From: Buchnera aphidicola (Pseudoregma panicola)
GTDB taxonomy: Bacteria > Pseudomonadota > Gammaproteobacteria > Enterobacterales > Enterobacteriaceae
NCBI RefSeq assembly: GCF_039376655.1
Contig: NZ_CP135000.1
Location: 62,001 to 126,000, forward strand
Reading direction: 5' to 3'
DNA: 64,000 bases
Below, in pieces: positions 26,289 to 35,731 of the stretch; position 1 is the stretch's first letter; each line of letters opens with the position of its first letter. The notes below the pieces were generated by a model. That model was not told the origin of the DNA, did no database searches, and was given only the letters and a program-made list of their open reading frames with translations. Made by a program: the position numbers and the translations under genes.

Positions 26289-28484
26289 ATGAAAAACATT
26301 ATTTTTATAGTGAAAATAGCATTTAATATACCTGTTAATAAAATATTTTTATATTTATATAATCTTAAAGAATTGCCAATAATTGGAGGAAGAGTAATAG
26401 TAAATTTTAATAATAAAAAAATAATAGGTATAATATTGTCTTATAAAATATATAATAAAAATAAAATTTCTTTTAAATTAAAGTATGTAAATAATATTAT
26501 TGATAAAGTTTCTATTTTTAATGATTGTGTTTGGAAAACTATTTTGAAATGTTCTAAATATTATGAATGTTCTATAAATTTTATAATTTTTTTTGGTGCT
26601 CCTAATTTTATAAAAAATGGTAAAACTTTTGAATATAATTCAAAATGTGTATGTCATGTGACTAATTATAATAAAACTTTGAATTTTAAAATTTTAAAAA
26701 TTTGTAAAAAAAAAAATTTTATTATAAAGTTGTTAAAAAAAAATATTTTATATATTAATGATATTAAAAAATGTAATTTGTCAAATTATATATTAAATTT
26801 TTTTAAAAAAAAAAATATACATGAAAAAAAAAAAGTTATTTTAAGAAAAAAAAATCGTGAAAATATTAATTTAATATATAAAAGTACTATTAAAAAAAAA
26901 AGTATAGAAATAAAATTAGATAAAATTATAAAAAGTTTAAATAAATTTAAAGTGTGGTTGTTAACTAATTCTATGTTTTATCAAAAAATAAAATTTTATA
27001 TTTTATTATTTAAAAAAATTTTAAAATATAATTTAAAAATATTGCTAATAGTTTCTAATTACTGTTTATTAAATAAGTTTAAAAAAGAAATAGAAAAAAA
27101 TATATCTATTCCTATATATTCCTATCATTCAAAATTAACAGAAAAAAAAAAATTATTTTGTTGGAAAATATTTAATCAAAAATGTCCAGCTATAATAATA
27201 TCTACTAAAATAGGATTGTTTATACCAATTTCAAATTTAGGAATTTTAATATTAGATCATGAAAATAACAATTCTTATAAAATTATAGGAAAATGGATTT
27301 TTAATGTTAAAAATGTATTTTTAATAAGATCATATTTTGAAAAAATACCTATAATTTTAGAATCTTCAGAACCAGAACTAAACACATTATATAATGTGAA
27401 TAAAAATAAAATAAAAAAAATAGAAGTTTCTAATAAAATAATAAATTATTATATTAGTTTAAAAAAAATTTTAATAGATATGAAAAATGAAAGATTTAAA
27501 GGTGTTTTTTCTATTTCTTTAATAAATAAAATTAATATATATTTATCAAATAATGATAATATATGTATAATAATAGATAATATATCTTATATATTTTTTT
27601 TTATAAAGTGTTGTTTTTGTAAAAGTATATTAAAATGCAATTTTTGTGATCAAATTTGTGAATTTAAATTTTATGAAAAAAAAATTTTTTGTAGATTTTG
27701 TTTTTGTGATAAAAATGTTTTTTTTAGTTGTATAAAATGTGGAAGCAAAAATTTTTATTATAAAAAATGTAATATTTCTTTTTTAATAAAAAATATAAAA
27801 GAAGTTTTCCCTAAAGTACCAATATTTTTTTTGAAAGGAAAACACATTAATAAAAGTTTTTCTAATTACTCTAAATCAATTTTTTTAATAAAAAATAAAA
27901 ATGTATATAAATATAAATTAAGTAATATAAATTTATTGTTATTTTTATACATAGATTATTATTTTAATATTCCGTATTTTAAAAAGATAGAGGTTTTTAG
28001 TCAAATATATTATGGTACAATTAGATTATTTTTAGATTATTTTAATTTTTCTATTACTATAATAATTCAAACTAAACTTATTAAAAATAATTTATTTAAT
28101 AAATTTTTTTATTGTGGTTATATGATCTTTACTAAATATTTATTATATATTAGAAAAAAGTATAATTTGCCTCCTTTTAATTTTAATGTAATAATAAGAT
28201 TAGAAAGTAAAAATAAAAAAAAAGTATTTTTTTTACTTAAAAAAATTCTAATAATTTTTAATATGCCATATTTTTGTAATATTAAAAATTTCTTCTTTAT
28301 AAGTTATAATAATATTTATTTTAATAAATATAAAAATTATTTTTATTCAAAGATATTATTATCACATTCATCTAAATTATTTTTAAGAAAAATTTTTATA
28401 AGATTAAAAAAGCATTTTAAAAATTTTTTATATTTGAATAATATTAATATAATTTTTGATATAGATACTGTTCAAACAATTTAA
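26289..28484 (+). CDS. priA: PriA-like primosomal protein lacking helicase ATPase motifs
   Basis: Orthologue of the primosomal replication-restart protein PriA by length (731 residues; E. coli 732), colinearity and position before tyrS. The N-terminal 3'-end-binding domain starts VKIAFNIPVNKIF. The zinc region (about 430-490) keeps four CxxC pairs: CCFC, CNFC, CRFC and CIKC. The ATPase motifs are lost: the position of GVTGSGKTE reads NSMFYQKIK (about 227-235), DEEH reads DHEN (323-326), GSATP reads ESSEP, and the VAGRAGR arginine-finger motif reads IYYGTIR. The C-terminus still ends in DIDT near the usual VDPIEG. The open frame argues for retained binding or scaffold function without helicase activity; slow decay is the alternative. 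Confidence 0.85.
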   Translation: MKNIIFIVKIAFNIPVNKIFLYLYNLKELPIIGGRVIVNFNNKKIIGIILSYKIYNKNKISFKLKYVNNIIDKVSIFNDCVWKTILKCSKYYECSINFIIFFGAPNFIKNGKTFEYNSKCVCHVTNYNKTLNFKILKICKKKNFIIKLLKKNILYINDIKKCNLSNYILNFFKKKNIHEKKKVILRKKNRENINLIYKSTIKKKSIEIKLDKIIKSLNKFKVWLLTNSMFYQKIKFYILLFKKILKYNLKILLIVSNYCLLNKFKKEIEKNISIPIYSYHSKLTEKKKLFCWKIFNQKCPAIIISTKIGLFIPISNLGILILDHENNNSYKIIGKWIFNVKNVFLIRSYFEKIPIILESSEPELNTLYNVNKNKIKKIEVSNKIINYYISLKKILIDMKNERFKGVFSISLINKINIYLSNNDNICIIIDNISYIFFFIKCCFCKSILKCNFCDQICEFKFYEKKIFCRFCFCDKNVFFSCIKCGSKNFYYKKCNISFLIKNIKEVFPKVPIFFLKGKHINKSFSNYSKSIFLIKNKNVYKYKLSNINLLLFLYIDYYFNIPYFKKIEVFSQIYYGTIRLFLDYFNFSITIIIQTKLIKNNLFNKFFYCGYMIFTKYLLYIRKKYNLPPFNFNVIIRLESKNKKKVFFLLKKILIIFNMPYFCNIKNFFFISYNNIYFNKYKNYFYSKILLSHSSKLFLRKIFIRLKKHFKNFLYLNNINIIFDIDTVQTI

Positions 28485-28555
28485 ACTTTTATAATATTAT
28501 AAAAAATATATTTTTTAAAATTTAATAAAACAAAATAAAATTTAGGAGTAATTTT

Positions 28556-29836
28556 ATGATAAATAAAGAAATAATAAATAAATTTAAAAATTCAGGATTT
28601 ATTTATAAGATTACAAATGAACAAAAATTTTTAAAAAATGTTGAAAAACATACTAGTGTAGTGTTATATTGTGGTTTTGATCCTACTTCAGATAGTTTAC
28701 ATGTAGGGCATATTTTACCTATATTATTTTTAAAAAAGATGCAAGATTATGGAAATAAAATAATTTTTTTGATAGGAGGAAGTACTAGTTTAATTGGTGA
28801 TCCTAGTTTTAAAAATAAGGAAAGAAAGCTTTTTCCTAAAAAAAAAATTTTAAAATATCAAAAAAAATTAAAATTACAGATATTATCAATTTTAAAAAAA
28901 AATAATTTTAGTAAAAATGTAAAGATTTTAAATAATTATAAATGGTTTAGTAATATTAATATAATAGATTTTTTGAGAAATATTGGAAAACATTTTTCTA
29001 TAAATCAAATGATAAATAAATCTTCTGTTATAGAAAGGATAAATAGATTAGATAAAGGAATGTCATTTACTGAATTTTCATATAGTCTTTTACAATCATA
29101 TGATTTTTCTTATTTAAATAAAAAATATAATACTATATTACAAATAGGTGGTTCTGATCAATGGGGTAACATTGTTTCAGGTATAAATTTAACTAAAAAA
29201 TTATATAAACATAAAGTATTTGGTATTACAATACCTTTGTTTGTAAAAAAAAATGGTAAAAAATTTGGTAAAACTTCTAGTGGATCTATATGGTTAAATA
29301 AGAAAAAAACTTCTGTATATGATTTTTATCAATTTTGGTTAAATATATCTGATGAAGAAGCTAATAATTTTATTAAAATTTTTTATTTTGTTGGTATATT
29401 GAAAAAAAAAAATTTTAAAAAAAAAAATTCTATAAAAGAAATTATAAAAAATAAACAAAATATAGCAGATTCTATTACTATTTTCATACATGGAAAAAAA
29501 ATTTTAAAAATAGTTAAAAAAATTTCTAAAATATTATTTAAGAAAAAGATTATTTTTATAACTAAAAATAGTTTTAATTTTTTAACTCAAAAATATGTTG
29601 GAATTAATAAATTTTATGTAAATAAATATAATAATTTATCAGAAATATTATTAAAGACATGTTTTTCTAAATCTTTAAGTAAATCTAAAAAAATGATTTT
29701 ATCAGGTGGAATAAAAATAAATAATGTAGTAAAAAAAAATTATAATTATATTTTTAAAAGTTCAGATAAAATGTTTTCTAAATATTCTTTATTATCTAAA
29801 GGTAAAAAAAAATTTTGTATATTATGTTGGAAATAA
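28556..29836 (+). CDS. tyrS: Tyrosyl-tRNA synthetase
   Basis: Class I synthetase charging tRNA-Tyr; 426 residues (E. coli 424). Tyrosine pocket and HIGH-like motif are in LYCGFDPTSDSLHVGHILP (HVGH at 49-52), then GGSTSLIGDPS, QIGGSDQWGNI, and the KMSKS equivalent KFGKTSSG. The C-terminal S4 RNA-binding domain (about 355-426) includes LSKSKKMILSGGIKINN. Start ATG 28556 with AGGAGT upstream. It converges with the A-type carrier gene at a distance of five bases. Confidence 0.96.
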   Translation: MINKEIINKFKNSGFIYKITNEQKFLKNVEKHTSVVLYCGFDPTSDSLHVGHILPILFLKKMQDYGNKIIFLIGGSTSLIGDPSFKNKERKLFPKKKILKYQKKLKLQILSILKKNNFSKNVKILNNYKWFSNINIIDFLRNIGKHFSINQMINKSSVIERINRLDKGMSFTEFSYSLLQSYDFSYLNKKYNTILQIGGSDQWGNIVSGINLTKKLYKHKVFGITIPLFVKKNGKKFGKTSSGSIWLNKKKTSVYDFYQFWLNISDEEANNFIKIFYFVGILKKKNFKKKNSIKEIIKNKQNIADSITIFIHGKKILKIVKKISKILFKKKIIFITKNSFNFLTQKYVGINKFYVNKYNNLSEILLKTCFSKSLSKSKKMILSGGIKINNVVKKNYNYIFKSSDKMFSKYSLLSKGKKKFCILCWK

Positions 29837-29841
29837 AATTT

Positions 29842-30219
29842 TTATTGTATGTTGAAACTTTTTCCGCATCCACAAAAATTTTTTATTTTTTTATTGATAA
29901 ACTTAAATTTTTTGTTAATTCCTTCTTTTATAAAATCTATTTTTGTATTTTTTAATATTTTTAAATGTTTTTTATTTATTAATATATGTATTTTGTTTTT
30001 TAAAATAATACATTTTTTATTTTTTTTATTTTCTTTTTTATTTTTTATAAATTTCATTTTGTATTCTAGTCCTGCACATCCAGATTTTTTTACATAAATT
30101 TCTAGTATTTTTTTTTTAAATTTTTTTTTTATTAATATTTTTATTTGTTTTGCTGCTTTTTTAGTAATAAAAATTTTTTTTATATTTTCATTTTCTTTGT
30201 ATTTTATTATTTTTTTCAT
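29842..30219 (-). CDS. A-type iron-sulfur cluster carrier (IscA/SufA family)
   Basis: HesB/IscA family protein that carries Fe-S clusters to apoproteins. 125 residues (usual 107-122). The three cluster cysteines are present: one in VKKSGCAGLEY (about residue 58) and two in NFCGCGKSF near the C-terminus, with IDFIKEGINKKFKF before them. The motif set fits IscA or SufA better than ErpA. Location next to ydiK and upstream of aroH resembles the E. coli suf region, which favours SufA, but sequence alone does not decide between the two. The N-terminal extension is lysine-rich. Likely clients in this window include the NADH dehydrogenase subunits. Confidence 0.85.
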   Translation of the reverse strand: MKKIIKYKENENIKKIFITKKAAKQIKILIKKKFKKKILEIYVKKSGCAGLEYKMKFIKNKKENKKNKKCIILKNKIHILINKKHLKILKNTKIDFIKEGINKKFKFINKKIKNFCGCGKSFNIQ

Positions 30220-30429
30220 ATTTCTAATTTATAAATATTTTTAATTTATAATATATAATATATTATATAAAAAATTTAAATTTTTTAAATTAAAATTTTT
30301 ATATAATTAAAATATTTTTTGTAAATATTGTTAATAAAAGTTTTAAAAAAAATAAAATTATATTTTTTGTTAATGTTTAAAATATTTTTTTTAATTAAAA
30401 TTTAATTAAGTAATTTTTAGGTGATATTT

Positions 30430-31494
30430 ATGAATAATTCAAAATTATTTATGTATTTTAAAAAAGAAATATTTTCTTTAATTTTTATTTTTTTATTATC
30501 ATTTTTAAGTTTTCTAATTCTTAGGCCATTTATATTTAGTTTCGTATGGTCGTGCATGATAGTAATTTCTACTTGGCCTATTATGATAAAGATACAAAAA
30601 TTTTTTTTTAATAAAAGATTTATTTCAATAATTATTATGACATTTTTTATTTTTATTTTTATTTTAGCTCCAATATTATTTTTTATTAATATTTTAATAT
30701 ATAATTCTAAATCTTTTATAATATTTTTGTTTTCTGAAGATTTTAAAATTCCAGAATTAACTTTTTTAAAAAATATACCATTTATAGGAAACAAAATATT
30801 TTATAATTATCATAAATTTACTATTAATAATAGTGATAATTTTATAAAGTATTTTCAACCGTATATATTAAAGTTATCAGCATTTTTTTTTGAAAAAATA
30901 GGATATTTTAGTTATACAATAGTGCAGTTAAATTTTTTATTAATATTTAATATTTTACTTTTTTCTAATGGAGAAAAGTTTATATATATAATTAATAGTA
31001 TTGCATTAAAAATTTCAAATAAATATGGAAATTTAATATTATTATTAATAGGAAAATCTATTAGAGCTATATCTGTAGTAGTTCTTATTACTACTTTTGC
31101 TCAATCATTATTAGGATGTATTGGATTAATTATATCCGGAATTTCATATTTCTCTTTTTTTTCTTTTTTAATATTTCTATGTTGTTTTATGCAATTAGGA
31201 CCTCTTCCAATTTTAGTTCCATTATCAATATGGTTATTTATAAACAATAATTTTATTTCTGGTACTATTTTAACTTTTTGGAGTTTATTTGTATGTATTT
31301 TAGATAATACATTAAAACCTGCTTTAATACAGCTTGGAATAAGATTGCCTTTTTTTATAATATTATTTGGTGTAATAGGTGGTTTATTAGCTTTTGGAAT
31401 AATAGGTGTTTTCATAGGACCTACAGTGTTGTTAATTATGTATAGGTTAATAATATTATGGTTAAACAGAAGTTCTAAAAATAGTTTTTTTTAA
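30430..31494 (+). CDS. ydiK: AI-2E family membrane permease YdiK
   Basis: Polytopic inner membrane protein of the AI-2 exporter (AI-2E/PerM) family; substrate unknown. 354 residues (E. coli YdiK 370). Eight hydrophobic segments are visible, including an N-terminal hairpin (about 15-60), and the C-terminal family block GPLPILVPLSIWLF, TFWSLFVCILDNTLKPALI and GGLLAFGIIGVFIGP. The ATG at 30430 follows AGGTGA with good spacing; the in-frame GTG at 30421 is part of that ribosome site and is rejected. The E. coli gene lies in the same ydiK-aroH neighbourhood. Why a nutritional symbiont keeps it is unclear. Confidence 0.9.
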   Translation: MNNSKLFMYFKKEIFSLIFIFLLSFLSFLILRPFIFSFVWSCMIVISTWPIMIKIQKFFFNKRFISIIIMTFFIFIFILAPILFFINILIYNSKSFIIFLFSEDFKIPELTFLKNIPFIGNKIFYNYHKFTINNSDNFIKYFQPYILKLSAFFFEKIGYFSYTIVQLNFLLIFNILLFSNGEKFIYIINSIALKISNKYGNLILLLIGKSIRAISVVVLITTFAQSLLGCIGLIISGISYFSFFSFLIFLCCFMQLGPLPILVPLSIWLFINNNFISGTILTFWSLFVCILDNTLKPALIQLGIRLPFFIILFGVIGGLLAFGIIGVFIGPTVLLIMYRLIILWLNRSSKNSFF

Positions 31495-31788
31495 AAATTT
31501 TTAAATATTTTATATTAATAATATTATATTTTTTATTTTATTTTAACAAAAATTTAACATTATAATTTTTTAAAGTTTTTTTATATTTTTTTTTTAAAAA
31601 AATATAAAAACATGTGAAAATATTTTTTAAAAGTATATTTTTTAATAATTATTTGTTTTTTAAAATTTTATATAAACTAAAAATTGCGAGAACATTTTTA
31701 TTTAAATTTTGATAAAATATTATATATATTTAATAATTTTTTAATATTTTTATATTTATTTTTTATAAAAATTGTTACAGAGAGTAAA

Positions 31789-32835
31789 ATGAAAAAAATA
31801 AGAGAATTAAGAATTTCTAAAGTTGAAAAATTAGTAACTCCAATAAAAATTTATAATAGTTATAAATTAAATAAAAATGTAGTAAAAAATGTTGAAAAAG
31901 CTAGAAAAAGAATTTGTAATATAATAAGTGGTAAAGATAAAAGATTATTAGTAATAATAGGTCCTTGTTCAATACATGATACTAAATCTGCTATCGAATA
32001 TGCTAATAAACTGCTAGAAAAGAGAAAGAAATATAAATCTAGATTAGAAATAGTCATGAGAACTTATTTTGAAAAACCTAGAACAGTAGTAGGATGGAAA
32101 GGCTTAATAATAGATCCTTATTTAGACGGAAGTTTAAAGATAAATGATGGATTAAAGATAGCTAGAAAATTGTTAATAGATATAAATGAAATTGGAGTTC
32201 CTTCATCTACAGAATTTTTAGACATGTCTATAGGTCAATTTATATATGATTTAATAAGTTGGGGTGCTATAGGAGCTAGAACTACTGAAAGTCAAATTCA
32301 TAGAGAAATGGCATCTTCTTTGCCTTGCGCTATAGGATTTAAAAATGGTACTGATGGAAATATTAAAATATCTATAGATGCAATTAAATCTGCAAGTTGT
32401 AAACATTTGTTTTTAACTTCTAATTTATATGGAAATATTGTAGTTAATCATACTTTGGGAAACAAAAATTTACACATAATAATGAGAGGTGGTAAAAAAC
32501 CTAATTATTATGAAAATGATATAAAAAATGCGATGCATTTACTAAAAAAAAATAGATTAAAAAAATATCTAATGATAGATTTCAGTCATGCTAATTGTTT
32601 TAAAAATCATGTTTTGCAATTAGATGTATCTAATTCTATATGTTCTCAAATAAAAAGTGGAAATAATTTTATTTGTGGTGTTATGATAGAGAGTTTTTTA
32701 GAAGAAGGATCTCAAAATATTGATCTAAAAAATAATTTAACTTATGGTAAGTCAATTACAGATCCTTGTTTAAGTTGGAAAGATAGTGAAAAAATCTTAG
32801 AAAATTTAGCAGATTCTATAGATTATCGTTTTTAA
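31789..32835 (+). CDS. aroH: DAHP synthase (AroH type)
   Basis: Class I 3-deoxy-7-phosphoheptulonate synthase, joining PEP and erythrose-4-P at the start of the shikimate pathway. 348 residues, exactly E. coli AroH. Motifs: LLVIIGPCSIHD, VMRTYFEKPRTVVGWKG, GAIGARTTESQIHREMASSL, IMRGGKKPN and DFSHANC. The sequence follows the tryptophan-sensitive AroH isoenzyme more closely than AroF or AroG. The ATG at 31789, after AGAGAGTAAA, gives the canonical start; a TTG 35 codons upstream (31684) would only add hydrophobic low-complexity sequence. No TrpR-operator-like palindrome was seen in 31495-31788. Confidence 0.95.
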   Translation: MKKIRELRISKVEKLVTPIKIYNSYKLNKNVVKNVEKARKRICNIISGKDKRLLVIIGPCSIHDTKSAIEYANKLLEKRKKYKSRLEIVMRTYFEKPRTVVGWKGLIIDPYLDGSLKINDGLKIARKLLIDINEIGVPSSTEFLDMSIGQFIYDLISWGAIGARTTESQIHREMASSLPCAIGFKNGTDGNIKISIDAIKSASCKHLFLTSNLYGNIVVNHTLGNKNLHIIMRGGKKPNYYENDIKNAMHLLKKNRLKKYLMIDFSHANCFKNHVLQLDVSNSICSQIKSGNNFICGVMIESFLEEGSQNIDLKNNLTYGKSITDPCLSWKDSEKILENLADSIDYRF

Positions 32836-32843
32836 TAAATTAA

Positions 32844-32880
32844 GTACCAGTCTTATTTTTGGCTGGTACAAAATTTTTTT
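32844..32880 (+). terminator. Rho-independent terminator after aroH
   Basis: Stem GTACCAGTC (32844-32852) with GGCTGGTAC (32861-32869), one G-U pair, followed by AAAA and a T7 run. It separates aroH from the thrS operon. Confidence 0.85.
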
Positions 32881-32959
32881 ATTATATATTTTTTATTTTT
32901 TAATTTAGTTATATTTAGATTAAAAAAAAATAATATATTAGTTATAAAAAGGTTTTTAT

Positions 32960-34870
32960 ATGTCATTAATTTTATGTGTAAATAATAGTAATAAATTAAA
33001 AAAAAAAAAAAATATTAAAAATTTGTTAAGAAACATAAAATTTAGAAAAAATGAATTTTGTATTGCTTATAAAATAAAAAATAAATTGTATGATATTACA
33101 AATTTCGCAATAACAAATAAAAAAGTTTCTTTAATAACTAACATGAATAAAAAAGAATTTTTAAATATTATACAAAATTCATGTATACAATTATTATGTC
33201 ATGCTGTAAAAAAACTATGGCCAGAAACTAAGTCAGCTACTTCTGGATTTATTAGAGGAGAATTTTATTGTGATTTTGAAATGAAAAAAAATTTGACTAA
33301 ACATAGTTTAAGTTTAGTTTTTAATAAAATGAAAGAACTTTGTAAAAGTTATTATTCTATAAGATGTAAAAAAATTAGTGTAGATAGATTAATAAAAATT
33401 TTTTCTTCATATCAAGAAAATTATCAAGTTTTTATTTTAAAAAATAATTTTAAAAATAAAAAAAAATTAATAAACATTTATTTTCATAATAATTATTTAG
33501 TTTTTATTCCTGGTATTCAAATTAATAATATAAAATTTTTTAAAAATTTTTTTTTAACTAGATTTTCAGGTGTATACTGGAATAGTAAAAAAAATAATAA
33601 AGTTTTACAAAGAATATATGGAGTAGTTTTTTCTAATAAAAAAGAATTATTAAACAATATTAATAAAAATATAGATTTGAATAAATATGATCATAGAAAA
33701 TTGGGAGCTAAATTAAATTTATATCATATTGATAAAAGATCTCCTGGAATGATATTTTGGCACGAAAATGGTTTTATAATATTTGAACTATTAAAAAAAT
33801 TTTTAAGAAAATATTTATCTAAATATGGTTATAAAGAAGTTATTACTCCTATTATAATGAACAAAGGTACGTGGAAAAGAAGTGGTCATTTTAAAAGTTA
33901 TAAAGAGCACATATTTAATACTATTTCTGAAAATAAAGATTATTGTATTAAGCCTATGAATTGTCCTGGTCATATTAAAATATTTAATGAAACTATAAGA
34001 TCTTACAGGGATTTACCAATAAGATTATCAGAATTTGGAATATGTCATAGAAATGAATATTCAGGATCTCTTCATGGTTTAATGAGAACTAGATCTTTTA
34101 CTCAAGATGATGCTCACATATTTTGCAGAAAAAGTCAATTTGAAACAGAAATAAATAAATGTATTAATATGATATTTGATGTATATAAAATTTTTAATTT
34201 TAGAAATATTAAGATATATTTTTCAACTAGACCTAAAAATAGTATTGGAGATGATAGTACTTGGGATCTTTCACAAAAAATTTTATATAAAATTTTGAAA
34301 AATAATAATATAAATTTTAAGTTTAAATATGGAGATGGCGCTTTTTATGGACCTAAAATAGAGTTTGTTTTAGAAGATCGTTTATATAGAAATTGGCAAT
34401 GTGGAACTATTCAATTAGACTTTTATATTGCTAAACGTTTAAAAGTTTTTTATATTAATAAATATAACATAAAAAAAAATCCTATAATAATACATAGAGC
34501 AATTTTAGGATCTATTGAAAGATTTATAGGTATATTATTAGAAGAGTGTTATGGAAATTTACCATTATGGATATCTCCTATACAAATAGTTATAATTAGT
34601 GTTTCTGAAAAACATAAATGTTATGTGAAAAATGTTTTTAATAAGTTGGTTAAAAACAATTTCAGAGTTATTTATGATATAAATAATGTTACTATAAGTT
34701 CTAAAATAAGAAAATATTCTACTATAAAAATTCCATATATTTTAATATGTGGAGATATAGAAATAAATAGTTCAAGCTTAACAGTAAGAGATTTTAGTGG
34801 AAAAATAACTAATAAAGTTTTTATTAAAGATTTTATAAAAGAAATTTCAAAAAAAAATATATTATTGTAA
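32960..34870 (+). CDS. thrS: Threonyl-tRNA synthetase with eroded editing domain
   Basis: Class II synthetase charging tRNA-Thr; 636 residues (E. coli 642). The catalytic core is intact, with zinc ligands in IKPMNCPGH, DAHIFC and IHRAILGS, motif 2 CHRNEYSGS, and a C-terminal anticodon domain. The N2 editing domain is still present in length, but its active-site residues are replaced: H73 to N, H77 to Q (NSCIQLLCH against HSCAHLLGH), C182 to I and H186 to Q (FIPGIQ against MCRGPH). Deacylation of Ser-tRNA-Thr should therefore be lost. The 5' coding part contains an A15 run at 32998-33012. Starts the thrS-infC-rpmI-rplT operon. Confidence 0.95.
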   Translation: MSLILCVNNSNKLKKKKNIKNLLRNIKFRKNEFCIAYKIKNKLYDITNFAITNKKVSLITNMNKKEFLNIIQNSCIQLLCHAVKKLWPETKSATSGFIRGEFYCDFEMKKNLTKHSLSLVFNKMKELCKSYYSIRCKKISVDRLIKIFSSYQENYQVFILKNNFKNKKKLINIYFHNNYLVFIPGIQINNIKFFKNFFLTRFSGVYWNSKKNNKVLQRIYGVVFSNKKELLNNINKNIDLNKYDHRKLGAKLNLYHIDKRSPGMIFWHENGFIIFELLKKFLRKYLSKYGYKEVITPIIMNKGTWKRSGHFKSYKEHIFNTISENKDYCIKPMNCPGHIKIFNETIRSYRDLPIRLSEFGICHRNEYSGSLHGLMRTRSFTQDDAHIFCRKSQFETEINKCINMIFDVYKIFNFRNIKIYFSTRPKNSIGDDSTWDLSQKILYKILKNNNINFKFKYGDGAFYGPKIEFVLEDRLYRNWQCGTIQLDFYIAKRLKVFYINKYNIKKNPIIIHRAILGSIERFIGILLEECYGNLPLWISPIQIVIISVSEKHKCYVKNVFNKLVKNNFRVIYDINNVTISSKIRKYSTIKIPYILICGDIEINSSSLTVRDFSGKITNKVFIKDFIKEISKKNILL

Positions 34871-34880
34871 TTTATAACTT

Positions 34881-34897
34881 AGAGGAAATATAGTATT
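34881..34897 (+). promoter_or_regulatory. infC ribosome site and AUU initiation codon
   Basis: AGAGGA at 34881-34886 is followed after eight bases by ATT at 34895, the only start that gives a full-length IF3. E. coli also uses AUU here, where it makes IF3 repress its own translation; that control may be retained. Confidence 0.85.
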
Positions 34898-35434
34898 AAA
34901 TTAAAAAAAAAAAATAAATTTGCTAAAAATAACAAGATAAATAGACAAATAACAGCAAATAAAGTTCGTTTAATAGGAATTGATGGTAATTTAATAGGGA
35001 TAGTTAGTTTAGAAAAAGCTATAATTGAATCAAAAAATTTTAATTGTGATTTAGTTGAAATAAATCCTAATTCTTCTCCTCCTGTTTGTAGAATAATGAA
35101 TTATGGAAAATTTTTATATGAAAAAAATAAAAATTCTAAATCTAAAAATAAAAATCAAAAAAAGATTCAAATTAAAGAAATAAAATTTAGACCAGTTACT
35201 TTTGAAGGAGATTATCAAGTAAAATTAAAAAGACTAAAAAAATTTTTATTATTAGGAAATAAAGTAAAAATTACTATTAGATTTAGAGGAAGAGAAATGG
35301 CTCATAAGGAAATAGGAATAAATGTTTTACATAGAGTTAAAAAAGATTTATCTAATATATCTATAGTAGATTTTTTTCCTAAAAAAATTGAAGGCAGACA
35401 AATGATAATGTTATTATCTTCTAAAAAAAAATAA
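34895..35434 (+). CDS. infC: Translation initiation factor IF-3 (ATT start)
   Basis: IF3 binds the 30S subunit, prevents premature joining of the 50S subunit and checks start-codon and initiator tRNA pairing. From the ATT at 34895 the product has 179 residues (E. coli 180) and aligns throughout: [37 protein letters not shown], then the C-terminal domain VKEIKFRP-type [23 protein letters not shown] and [12 protein letters not shown]. An ATG-only reading would begin at 35096 and remove the whole N-terminal domain. Lies 24 bases after thrS and 49 before rpmI, the E. coli order. Confidence 0.95.
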   Translation: MKLKKKNKFAKNNKINRQITANKVRLIGIDGNLIGIVSLEKAIIESKNFNCDLVEINPNSSPPVCRIMNYGKFLYEKNKNSKSKNKNQKKIQIKEIKFRPVTFEGDYQVKLKRLKKFLLLGNKVKITIRFRGREMAHKEIGINVLHRVKKDLSNISIVDFFPKKIEGRQMIMLLSSKKK

Positions 35435-35483
35435 AAATATTTAAATTAATTTATAAAATAAATATTTTAGGAAATTTATAAAT

Positions 35484-35681
35484 ATGCCTAAAAATAAAAC
35501 TTTAAAAAGTGCCTATAAAAGGTTTAAGAAAACTTCTTCTGGTTTATTTAAGAGAAAAAAAAATAATTTGCGTCATTTACTTACTAAAAAAAGTAGTAAT
35601 TATAAAAGAAAACTTAGAAATAAGGTTGTTGTTTCAAAACATGATAGAAAAAGAATTCGTTTATTTGTTCCATATTTATAG
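35484..35681 (+). CDS. rpmI: 50S ribosomal protein L35
   Basis: Small basic large-subunit protein; 65 residues as in E. coli. Reads [20 protein letters not shown], followed by RRHLLTKK-type [18 protein letters not shown] and ending [21 protein letters not shown] ribosome site precedes ATG 35484. In E. coli, rpmI and rplT are repressed by L20 through an mRNA structure; I cannot confirm such a structure here. Confidence 0.96.
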   Translation: MPKNKTLKSAYKRFKKTSSGLFKRKKNNLRHLLTKKSSNYKRKLRNKVVVSKHDRKRIRLFVPYL

Positions 35682-35731
35682 AGTATATTTTTTGTTCTAA
35701 TTATTTTTATATTTTTAAACATGAGAAATGT

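Noticed and set aside
30417..30794. A 125-codon minus-strand frame opposite ydiK
   Set aside because: It is antisense to the well-supported membrane permease and has no motif of its own.
31684..31788. TTG-initiated extension of AroH
   Set aside because: The ATG at 31789 gives exactly the E. coli length and start, and the extension is low-complexity.
35509..35700. Second plus-strand frame overlapping rpmI
   Set aside because: The L35 frame at 35484 matches the family from end to end; the shifted frame does not.
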